Assembly (NCBI GenBank): GCA_019843655.1
Contig: JACDQD010000004.1
Coordinates: 25,059,872 to 25,123,871 of the forward strand
Length of the DNA: 64,000 bases
Source of the DNA: Lethocerus indicus
Lineage: Eukaryota > Arthropoda > Insecta > Hemiptera > Belostomatidae
Direction of reading: 5' to 3'
Part shown: positions 1 to 38,922 of the stretch, one piece after another
Position numbering within the stretch: the first letter of the stretch is position 1
Layout of the letters: each line of letters starts with the position of its first letter
Notes under the pieces: generated by a model
What the model was told of the DNA's origin: nothing
Databases searched by the model: none
Seen by the model: the letters and a program-made list of their open reading frames with translations, nothing else
Made by a program: the position numbers and the translations under genes

Positions 1-29062
<29,062 letters not shown>

Positions 29063-29162
29063 TTATAAAACTGGCCGCAGTAGACTGGGTAAAGCGTGAC
29101 CGAGGAGTGTCTCGATCCTCTGAGCAAACTCGAGTTTCTCCGTTGCAAGTCTAACTAGTAAT
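29063..29162 (-). CDS. Candidate orphan terminal exon (unidentified)
   Basis: On the minus strand a good acceptor (attctttcag|ATTACT) opens a stop-free 100-bp frame of 33 codons. It contains RLATEKLEFAQRIETLLGHA and ends in TAA. Charge and leucine content look protein-like, and the segment is GC-richer than its surroundings. It lies only 135 bp upstream of the cpa start codon on the opposite strand, so any partner exons would have to flank or straddle cpa; none was found. It may instead be a 5' UTR or promoter segment of cpa that happens to be open. Confidence 0.25.
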
Positions 29163-29297
29163 CTGAAAGAATAAAGAAATATTTTGGGGTGGGTGTGCTA
29201 CGTACTCCTGTTGGTCGAGTTAAATAGGTTATGTTTATTCAGTTTTCCCTATAGGTTGTTTTGTATCGCGCTAAATTTTCGCTTGCTTTCTTGAAAA

Positions 29298-30161
29298 ATG
29301 ACTTTGGACGGGGAAGAAACCATAACGGATCAGGAAAAGGTGCGAATCGTTTCCAATTTCATATTACATTCGCCTCCTGGAGAATTTAATGAAGTGTTCA
29401 ACGATGCCAGAATATTGCTGAACAACGACACCTTGCTGAAGGAAGGAGCAATCGGCGTTTTCGCGCAATACAGTAAAGCCCAGTTGACTCCAGTTAAAAT
29501 AAAAAACAGTGAGTACCCAGTACTTATATCTGACCACAACGATTTGGGTTCCAACAGGTTTTATGATCCCAGATCCAAACAGTCGTTCAAATATGATCCA
29601 CTTCGAAGGGAAACTTCCAACTATGACAGTTGGGAACCTGAAGAAGGGACTGAGAAATGGCGAGCCACTTTAGAAAATGAATTGGACCTTTACATCTCTA
29701 ACCACTACAAGAATGGAGCTTGCAGTGTGTTTTCGAAAAAGGAAGAAACTAAAGTGATCCTTACGGCATGTATAGAGGCGCACCTTTTCCAACCAAAAAA
29801 TTGTTGGAATGGGTGCTGGCGGTCGCAATGGTCCGTCAGTGTCGATTCTGGAAATGCTGACATTAAAGGCATCCTGAAAGTACAGGTGCATTATTATGAA
29901 GATGGAAATGTTCAACTGATAGGTTCAAAGGAAGTTACTGAAACTATTCAAGTAACCGATGAAGAACAGCTAGCTAGAGAACTGATAAAAATGTTTGAGG
30001 AGTCTGAAAGTGACTATCAGACGGCTATTTCGGAAAATTACCTGACAATGTCAGACACTACATTTAAAGCACTAAGACGACAATTGCCTGTAACTCGTTC
30101 TAAGATCGATTGGAGCAAGATGATGTCGTACAGCGTTGGAAAAGAATTGAAACTGCAGTGA
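29298..30161 (+). CDS. cpa: F-actin capping protein subunit alpha (CapZ alpha)
   Basis: Forms the heterodimer with CapZ beta that caps barbed ends of actin filaments in the cytoplasm, and is also a dynactin component. The frame is complete at 287 residues, the usual family length (about 286), starting from MTLDGEETITDQEKVRIVSN. The family's C-terminal signature is present: LRRQLPVTRSKIDWSKMMSY then VGKELKLQ, i.e. LPVTR-KIDW followed by the amphipathic tentacle. No intron interrupts it. A minus-strand gene end may lie 135 bp upstream. AATAAA follows 16 bp after the stop (30178) and again at 30294. Codon use and the intact frame argue for a functional gene rather than a dead retrocopy. Confidence 0.95.
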   Translation: MTLDGEETITDQEKVRIVSNFILHSPPGEFNEVFNDARILLNNDTLLKEGAIGVFAQYSKAQLTPVKIKNSEYPVLISDHNDLGSNRFYDPRSKQSFKYDPLRRETSNYDSWEPEEGTEKWRATLENELDLYISNHYKNGACSVFSKKEETKVILTACIEAHLFQPKNCWNGCWRSQWSVSVDSGNADIKGILKVQVHYYEDGNVQLIGSKEVTETIQVTDEEQLARELIKMFEESESDYQTAISENYLTMSDTTFKALRRQLPVTRSKIDWSKMMSYSVGKELKLQ

Positions 30162-30177
30162 TGATGTGTTATAATTA

Positions 30178-30299
30178 AATAAATGTTTTCATATATATTA
30201 TATAATATTGACACTATTAATATTTTCCCCATTGTTGTTACTTCATAGCTATTAATTGCTTTCTATTAAATTTGCATTATAACAGAGCTAGCAAATAAA
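30178..30299 (+). terminator. cpa 3' end with two poly(A) signals
   Basis: AATAAA at 30178-30183 and at 30294-30299 follow the cpa stop codon (30159-30161). The second, in gcaaataaag, is the likelier major site because the first leaves a very short 3' UTR. Confidence 0.55.
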
Positions 30300-31659
30300 G
30301 TTTCAAAATTGTATTTTTTTTAAATAGATTTATTAATGTTATATATGAACTTATTATAAATATAGAAAGCAATAGCATTACTGGTGATGGTTTTATGTAG
30401 AAAGAAATATGTATTTATTATTTTTATCGCCATATCACTCCTACAAAGTTTTTAGTATCCAAAAATTTTCAATATCCATTTTTGGGCATATGTGTTATTA
30501 TTAGCTATTTTCATTGTTTCTGTTATGTAAATTAAAACAAAAATAAATTGTTTAAATGAAATATTTGCCCATTTGTCTGGATACTTTAATTCAGTTTAAT
30601 CTTAATGTTGGGAGAGTGCAGGAGGTGACTAATACACAACGAATTATCCTTAGTACCCTGACCTTTTTTTTTATCATTCGTTACATTGATAATTTGATAT
30701 CTTGTTTCATATGAACTTAAAAGTATATGCATTGCTGTTCAATTTTATTTTAAATAAACAATTCAAAATACATCTACTTCAGTATTACCTCATAAATTAA
30801 TACTGCCATTAAACTCATTGGTTTATTTTAAAAATCAATTGCAGTAATTTAAAAACTAGATTAATAAATTGATTATTCGTAATAAGGTTTGGGAAAATGG
30901 CTTAAATATATTGGTATTGTACTTGATGTATGCCCGGATTCACTGAAATTCTTTTTTCATTTATCAATTCACCTATTGTGCTGTATAAATACAGTCAATC
31001 ATCATCATCATCATTTATCAAAAATATCTTCCATAATTTTATGTAATTTAACCATGTTTATGAATGACTGGACCTTGGTATTATTTTATGTCTAATTAAG
31101 TTGTGTTATTGAATAATAATATTTACACCAATCTCCCTGAAAAATATATGAAGAATTTATCATTTATTTATTAATGGTATTGATGGTTAACATTTTCAAT
31201 ACAAAAATTTCAATGTATGTCCAATATAGTTTGAACAAATATAATAAACATTCACGAGTGTTTATACATGTACATACAAATTTATAACAATAATCATATA
31301 CATTTTTTAGAATAAAAAAATAACATTCTTCTGGTTGTGAAAAAATAGGTCTCCACAGTGTTCTGTAGTAAGCAATATGGTATTTAACTCAGATCTGTGC
31401 CTTATAATTTGTATGCATTATTTTATTTGGTGAACAGATGGACCTGTGAAAAGGAGAATTTAATGCAGATTTTTTGTAACAAATTTCTTATTTATGAACT
31501 AAACCTGTTCAGTTGGCTTCCTGAACTCAAAATAGAATTGGCCATTGGCCAAAATACAGTTCATTACTCTGAAGCATAATTGTAAGAAATACTTTTTGCT
31601 TCATATATGTAAATTTTTATGTCACCAGACTGATTAATGAATATTGGTTAACCATTTGT
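30300..31659. other. AT-rich intergenic DNA between convergent cpa and DUF4773 genes
   Basis: Very CpG-poor (one CpG in 30241-30600). Small open frames (30889-31095, 31397-31579) show no family resemblance. A minus-strand AATAAA near 31423-31428 could serve the DUF4773 gene. Confidence 0.6.
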
Positions 31660-32292
31660 TTAAAGTAAATTACCTGTAATAGGTATGTTAAAGCAGCCTA
31701 TTTTTATTTTAATCACATTCATTATTTTTATTTCTACTTCAATTTCTATGCATCCTGTGAAACAATTGTCTCTGACATCAAGATCATATAAGTGGAGACA
31801 AATTGCAAACCATTCAGACGTTCCTGGTATGTCAACGCATATAGGTAAAGGATTACGTGCTAAAAAGAAAATATTATAAATATGTGACATAATATTGTTG
31901 CATACTGTAAAATTGTATTTCTTATCATTTTATTGTTTGTGGAGGTAGCTGCAGTCTTATAACATTTATAATATTCCATGACATGCAAGAATGAATTACC
32001 CCTTGTTAAGTGTCCGATTATGACAATGCTGGATCTTATTAATATTATTAATTATCTTTATGTAAAACTGGACAATATAATATGCAAAATTATTTATATC
32101 TCACACCTATACCTGATATTTTCTCTTTGATTATGGTGTTTCCGTTCCAAGTAATTTTAGCTTCTATGCCATATTCATCAGGTAAATAAGCAAATTCGAT
32201 ACATACTAAAAAAATAAGATAAATCTGTTACCTTATGCAGGAAAATTACTTCATAAAGCAGTTCACTTACATATTAAATTTATAATTCTGAT

Positions 32293-32327
<35 letters not shown>

Positions 32328-32633
32328 TTTATAACAGTTTATGTGCATAATTATGTGAAATATAGGACTGTTCATGAAAATTCAATATAGGAGATACAAA
32401 AAATGTGTAAAAATTAATCAAAATTATATCGACGGTTATTCATGAATTAAAAAATTGGAATTTAAATTTGTAGTTATACTTGTTCCATCCAAACTGATTT
32501 CTTCTAATGGTAAGTAAACACAGCAGGAACATTCATATGTCTTGCATTCACAGTTATTAGGCTCATTACCAGTAGCTGTAAAATGAAATAGAATAGAAAT
32601 TATGAGGAATAGAAAGAAATTAATATAGTACAT
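31660..32633 (-). CDS. Secreted cysteine-rich protein, DUF4773-type
   Basis: Exons on the minus strand: 32480-32633, 32113-32205 and 31660-31859, joined in frame with GT-AG borders to give 148 residues. The N-terminus MYYINFFLFLIISILFHFTA is a plausible signal peptide. It is followed by CECKTYECSCC, then CIEFAYLPDEYGIEAKITWN, then ARNPLPICVDIP, and the C-terminal block IKIGCF. This spacing (CxC...CxCC, a tyrosine-rich 'dy' segment with TWNG, then NP-P-CVD-P) is what I recall of the insect DUF4773 family, whose function is unknown. The protein is probably extracellular and disulphide-bonded. The start is uncertain: an alternative signal-peptide exon lies near 33015-33071. Confidence 0.7.
32296..32326. 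repeat. (TA)n microsatellite in DUF4773 intron
   Basis: Pure TA run of about 30 bp in the first intron of the minus-strand gene. Confidence 0.93.
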
Positions 32634-33014
32634 TTTTTATGTTCTTTTAAATATGAAAATTGGTACTGTAATTTAAACAAAAAATACAAACTTTTATTTC
32701 CCACACTACTTATGTTCCCTGTTCGTATATGGTCACGTTGCCTAGAAATAATACGAAATAATAATAATACGAATGATTTTTCTACAAATCATGTTAATGT
32801 TAAAGTTGTTAATGACTGTTTATGTTAAACGTTATGTTAACTTTAAAAGGACAGTGGGCCCCATATAAATCTGCAAACAAATGTATGAAAGATGTATTGA
32901 TCAGATGATTGATAAGATGTAATGATCATACAAAATATGTTTTACTCTCATTTAAAAACAAAAACTCAGATGCAAGTTAAAAGCTTCAAATAAAAAATAA
33001 GTTATGAACATACC

Positions 33015-33071
33015 CAGTAATTCCAGAAAGAAGAAATGCAGCTAAGAGAAAATAAATATAGTTATACATTT
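33015..33071 (-). CDS. Possible alternative first exon of the DUF4773 gene
   Basis: The minus-strand frame MYNYIYFLLAAFLLSGITG runs straight into a gtatgt donor. It reads as a textbook signal peptide. Direct splicing to the acceptor inside exon 32480-32633 (ttttacag|CTACTGG) is out of frame. A small intermediate exon at about 32700-32736 (acceptor ttctag|GCAACG, weak donor gtagtg) would restore the frame. This is suggestive, not proven. Confidence 0.35.
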
Positions 33072-35201
33072 TTAATTGCAAAATGCTCTTGGATTTCCGT
33101 CTGGTATTTACGAGATACTATCTCCAACTGTAAATAAATAAACAAGTTTGGTACTTTTTATCTCTTCGGTATAATCCAGTTGGCAACTATGCCCATTATG
33201 CATTTAGTACATTTTATATAGCACCATATTTTATCATTTGTTTTTTATTATTCTTTTGATTTTATCAATATATTTGATTTTATGATTATTCTTGAGTGAT
33301 ATCTCAAGTGTATATGTAGTTCGTTTTGATCTGTCTATAAATAAGTTTTTTATCTTTTTCAAGAAATATATCTAGGTTATGGGTAGACGCCTGAAAAGGA
33401 AGTGGCCACGCGACCTAAATGATTAAATCAAATATTAATAATAATAAATAAATTAAAAATAAAATAAATAAATAATAAAAAATAAATAAATAATAATAAA
33501 AAAGGGGGGAAACTAGTGGGTTTCTCCTCTAATTGTAGACTATTGTAGCTAGTGATTTCATCAATGTTGCTTATTGTATAATTTTACAGTTGTAAATAAA
33601 TAAATGTAATAAAAGAGACATAAAAAAAGTTTATGGGTAAATTTTGTTATTTTGATTTTCTGTACGGGGAAGGTTTCTTGTTTATATCTGAAGATACTTG
33701 TACCTTTTACTAGTGTTTATTCCATGAGACCTGTTATCAGTGCGTGTCGGCTACAGCTGATTTAGTTGGCTGGTTCAGATTTATATTTCTTTTATGAACA
33801 CACAATGGAGTTCGAAAGAACACAAATGCTGTCAAAGAAACGACTATTACAACCAAATTATCAGGGTGGCAATAGAAATACAAAAAAATAACAATATGGG
33901 TATAGGGTATAAGATTAGCAGAGGATGGTTCTCTATAATGCGGGTGGGAGGAACAGACAAGTTTTAATCCCAAGAAGATTAACGACACCCCACATCCAGG
34001 TACACACAGGACCCCCAAGTTGATCTATTCAGTCTTACCCTGATGAAAGGGCAAAAACCTACCGATGGAGCCCGCTGAGCTGGTTTCCAAACACTGGAAA
34101 AATCTCTGTACAGCAGGGGGGTCATCAACCCCTGCGAACTTTCATGTACGAATACATGAAACTAGTTTGTGATAATTCAAGGCCTGGTCATGGAAACCAT
34201 TGATCATTAAGATATTTTCTTATCATTACATTCATCAGTCCTGCCATATACTGATGTTCTAAACATGCTGTTTACATTAAAACAAAACCACAAAAATCAA
34301 AGTTACTTATTTAAGGGGTCTTTCTAGGCTAAAAGACAAAATGTTGAACACTGAAACCAACAATTTGAGCTTCCTTGTTACTGCTGTCATAACAAAACCA
34401 TGTTCCTGAGTTATCAGGCTAACTTATTAGGTTCAGATTGAGCTTAATACACAAAAAATAAATTTATTGTTTTTCTGTGCTTATATTAACAAAGATATAT
34501 TTTCAACAAATGCTATCATAGTCTGGAATATCCATATGCAATTTTTTTGGAGGTAATTATAATTTATTGCACAATAACATAATAAGTACATTATAGTACA
34601 ACTTTGTTAGAACAGTAAACAGCACTCCAAAAACAACTTGTTAACATTGTTTAAACAAGTATAAAAACCAAAGACAATACAACACAGAACATATAAATGA
34701 ACTGAATAATGTGCATGAAAAAAATATAAGAAAATGAATTAAAGAAGAAAAAAAATGCCTAACTAAGACAAAGTAGATACAAATTACGAGTCAAGTTCTT
34801 AAACCTAAAATAAAAACAACGAATTTAAAAATCTATTGTTTCATCTCAATGGACCAAAGTCCACTACTCGTTCTAACGATCAGGTAAAAGTATGTTTTGA
34901 TACAAAACAAACTACTAAAATTTATTATCAATTAAAGTTCCGTACAGATAAAATATTAGTTTAGCCACAAAAAAACAAATAAACCCTTTTGACTGCTCCC
35001 ACATCTTTTCTTTTAAGATTACAAAAATCTTTTGCCATAGTCATATGTAAAAATATAAGATCAAAAAGCATGAATCTATTTTACTAACAGAAGGCAGCAG
35101 TTAAAGACCCGTAGCGGAAACTGTTTTTAAATCCTAATTCATACGATAAAATATATTTACATGTTATAAGTCAAAAAAAAGGAAGGGTAAAATAAATTAT
35201 T
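33072..35201. other. Intergenic DNA between DUF4773 and SLBP genes; repeat-like content
   Basis: Contains an AATA-rich run (33424-33505). A comparatively GC-rich stretch at 33720-34160 (tgcgtgtcggctacagctga ... ccctgatgaaaggg) looks like an insertion of unknown origin, since it differs from its AT-rich surroundings. Its minus-strand frame (33737-34018) matches nothing I recognise. The rest is featureless AT-rich sequence. Confidence 0.45.
33400..33505 (+). repeat. AATA-rich simple repeat, possible retroposon tail
   Basis: A short CpG-containing piece (ggccacgcgacctaaatgat) is followed directly by about 80 bp of (AATA/AAATA)n ending in a G run. This layout suits the 3' end of a 5'-truncated LINE or SINE with a simple-repeat tail. 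The family was not recognised. Confidence 0.4.
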
Positions 35202-37383
35202 TTATTCTGGAAGTGGTGTGCATCCTTGCATGAATTCTTCTTCTGTTTCTTCTGGTCCTTTATTACTGTCATCCCTCCTGGTACGAGCTCTACGTTTCCA
35301 TTCTTGGACAGGTGTGTTCGGCTGAGATCCATCAGTACTTGATAAATCTGAGAGGTCACTTGAAATTTCAAGACTGTGAACACAAATAATATAATGTAAT
35401 TTAATAATATAATTTAATTGGCATATAATTATATGATGCATGAAATAAATATAAATTGATAAAAACTGTACTACTAACAAAAATAAAATCAATTCATGAA
35501 AATTGATTATTTCTGTCAAATGAGGGGTCATTACAGTCTATATATGAGAAAAAACACTTTGTAAATTACAAAAATATGAAATTTACAAATGATAAATGTC
35601 AGATTAAAATTGTATCAAAATAATAAGTCAGCTGGTTTTCCCTAATGAAGGCCAGGATATAATACTATGTAATTGCTATGATTGGTGTGATTTGTAATGA
35701 TTAAATATTTCTCTTACATTCTTTGTGTATTTCTAAGAAAAATATATAGTACCTTGTTAATAATCTCATACCTTCAGGAATTTAATAATTACAACACACA
35801 CTCTTTTTAAATTAATAAATAAATAAAAATTGTAACCAACTAACATCTTGTATTTTTAAAATATTGGGATTCATAATAAAAAATTACAGCAGAGTTTTTA
35901 TGAATCATGAATGGCAGGACAAAGTGCAGAGTTGATAAGAAATATTCGCAGACCAAGGTTTTATATCACTTCTATTTATAAATTCTAAACTCTAATACTG
36001 TATTTCTATAACCCTTTCTAAGTCCACATAAGCCAGCTACCTATTCAAAGTAAAATTAAATCAAGTGAGTGATAATATTTACAACCCTACTATGTTATGA
36101 GTATCCATAACTGGAATCTTGTTTTGTTAAATATATGCTTTTTAACATTGTAGTAATCACTAATATTCACAAAACAAACAAAAAATGAAATTATTTACGA
36201 ATAAATTATTATTACCATTCAGGGTTTCCACCTCCTTCTGATGGGGGGTCCCAGAAATGTAACCTTTGACGCCATATTTTTACCAAACCATCCCACGCTC
36301 TTCTGCTGTATTTCAAATGCATTGGTGGAGTTCGTGGATGGACTGATTTCCTTGACTCCCTAAATATATAATAATACAAATAACCATTTTAAGTTCGGAT
36401 GTTATATGAATTGCTACATCGAAAAATAAAATAAAAACGATATTACAATGTCCTTACTTGGGAACCAAGTGGCGATATCTGTCATACCCAATAGTGTTCT
36501 TTCCATAATCAATTTGTTTCTGTCTCCTTGCTAGTACTTCAGGATCAGTTTCAAGTTCTAGAGGTTTCTTCCTGCCACTTCCCCTGGAGAGCAAATTAAT
36601 TATCATATAAATTGTGTTATTTCAAGGACAAAAACCTTCAGAAAAACAAATATGAATGAAATACCCTCTGGAAGGTGTAGAACCATGGCTGTTCTCTCGT
36701 ACTCTTTTACGCCTTATGAATGTTTCCTTGTCAAATAATGGTGTAGTATTTGGCCTTGATATTTTACTTGGACTAGGCATAAGTACATCATCAGAAAGGT
36801 TACCCTCTTTCCTGTTGTCCTCAATTATTTTCCTCTTTGGAACTTTAACATCAGTTGAAACTTTTTCTTCTATATCACGACTGTCATTGTTCCTGAGCTC
36901 TTTCAGTAGTCTGGGTTGCCCATTCTTTTCAACCTTACAAGGGCTCACTAGTTGGAATTCATTTAAATGACCAGTCAAACTCAATTCATCCTGAAGGAAA
37001 TCTTTTTGTATTTCCCGTTTAAATTCAGTTTTCATTACATCAACTATTTCTTCTTTGACTGATTCTTTCTCGGTACCATTTACTGAAGGACTTTTGACAA
37101 TTTTTGCATAAGTGAGAGAAAAATGTTTTAAAGGTTCTTCAGAACTATTGTCAATTCTGCATTTTGGACTTTCCTCATCTTTAGGTTCCTGCTTTATAGG
37201 CTCATCTTTGCATTTGATTTCAATGCCTTTTCCTGAAGGTGAAACACAACTCACCCCACACATTCCACTTTTGTTTAGCCTTGCGAAGTCTTCATCTTCT
37301 TCTTCGGCCAATTCAACCCAACTTTTACCAGTCACACTAACATCCCACAACAAACTATCGCTGGTGTCTTCACTCAAGGCCAT
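35202..37383 (-). CDS. Slbp: Histone RNA hairpin-binding protein (SLBP)
   Basis: Binds the 3' stem-loop of replication-dependent histone mRNAs and directs their processing, export and translation. Minus-strand exons: 36665-37383, 36458-36583, 36216-36359 and 35202-35373; phases agree and give 386 residues. The long N-terminal region (1-240) is acidic/lysine-rich and poorly conserved, ending in a basic RRKRVR stretch. The RNA-binding domain spans roughly 251-317: [51 protein letters not shown] and LHFWDPP. The usual TPNK motif reads TPPM here (Thr292 kept). The acidic C-terminal tail includes SSDLSDLSS. The start ATG has strong context (gaaaATGGCC). It is divergent from the FRA10AC1 gene, with 1.5 kb between start codons. 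Confidence 0.95.
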
Positions 37384-38922
37384 TTTCTTAAATTTTCAAC
37401 AAATCCTCCAGTTATATATAATAATTCTGAAATAAATGATAAAACATAAGTAATAAATAAAATGCAAGCACCAATAATGAATAAATAACCAATATACCAA
37501 CAATCCATTTCCAGATATTATTAAACAGAAAAAAGAAATAATGTGTTTCAAAACATGGATGATGTAAACTGCTGAGAATAATCCAGAAATATAAATTACA
37601 AGAAATAAAATAACTCTTACTGTTAGGTTAGAAAACTGTCTATAAAATAACCCTTACTAGTAACAAGAAGTAACGAATTTCCTGGTATTTTCTGGAGATG
37701 TTTTCTTACTCAAGTGAAAACACTTAAAAAGCATAGAATACAAACTAACAATATCTTCTGAGAATTGTGTAACATTCAAATATTGCATACTTCTTTAATA
37801 CTAAAAAGAATCAGAGAAATTTTTTTGATCAATAATACTACAAGTACAGAATCAGGAACTATAATAAGCTGAATCTGAAGAAGCTTTGCAATAGCATTGT
37901 ACTAAAGTAGTTAACTTACCCCTCTTTAGGCATGAACAAGCCTAGTTATATCCAACAGGAAAATCAATCAAATGGACATGACCAACAAATCGGTTATTAA
38001 TATTAATAACGTAATAAAATATCAAAATAGATTTGAAGCATTTTAGATTAGTAGATAAGGCAAAAATTTAAAAGCACGACAAGGAGAAACACAACATTGG
38101 CAGATAAACTCCCTCCTAGACATTAGGGCGGGATTACGCATCCGTGCCTGTTGAATTTCCTTCATATTCAGTGCTTCTTCGGTGAGTTATGATACAAAAA
38201 AGTTAGCAAGAAATAATAAAAAAATATGATTAAATTAAAAGAAAATTATTTTTTAAATTTAAATTTGAATAGAAAGAAATATTTTAATCTAAAAACCATG
38301 ATACATTAATTTTCAGAGTGTTAAATTACAATAGTGTATTGGATTAATTGGATAAAAAAACTGACTTCTTTTCAGTTATAGATGTTAAAAAAATGTAGAT
38401 TTATTTCACATAAAATATACTAATTAGTAGGGACAAAAAATAAATTAGTTGAATTTCTTCGTGTAAATTAACCTACCCAAACTCGGGATGTTCATTTGAA
38501 TGAAGATATATATTTTTATTATTTCATGTTCTAGGGTAATAAAAAAAATCTCATTTTAAAATCTGTTACTTTCCTATAAATTAATTCATGCGAATAAACG
38601 CTAAAAACTACATTATTAAAGTTAAATAGGAGTCAGTACGACTACCCTTAATTTCCTCCAAAATTTATAACAAAACGTGACTAAATGATTAAATGATAAC
38701 AAAAAATCTTTTACTATTTTATCTAGCATTATTTTTATTATTTTGTGTACTTGGTGAAAAGGTTAGGTTATATAGAAAGGTATTGGAGAACCTGATTGTC
38801 ACTTGCCTTCAGCTTTCAGTGTGTACTTATGTTTGGCCTGCTTAAGTTAAGAAGAAAATTTAGCTTACCGTTTTGTTATATGTAATGTTAGGTTTTGGTT
38901 TTGAGTAAGGACTTTGATAAAC
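37384..38922. promoter_or_regulatory. Divergent SLBP / FRA10AC1 intergenic region
   Basis: It must hold the 5' UTRs and promoters of both genes. An isolated GC-richer patch at 38105-38180 contains ggcgggat (38126-38133), one base from an E2F consensus. Because SLBP is S-phase-regulated in animals, this is a candidate SLBP promoter element. No TATA box or clear transcription start was seen. Confidence 0.4.

Noticed and set aside
29330..30232. Minus-strand open frames across cpa
   Set aside because: Antisense shadows of the conserved capping-protein frame.
36656..37435. Plus-strand open frames opposite SLBP exon 1
   Set aside because: Antisense shadows of a clearly coding exon with correct splice phases.
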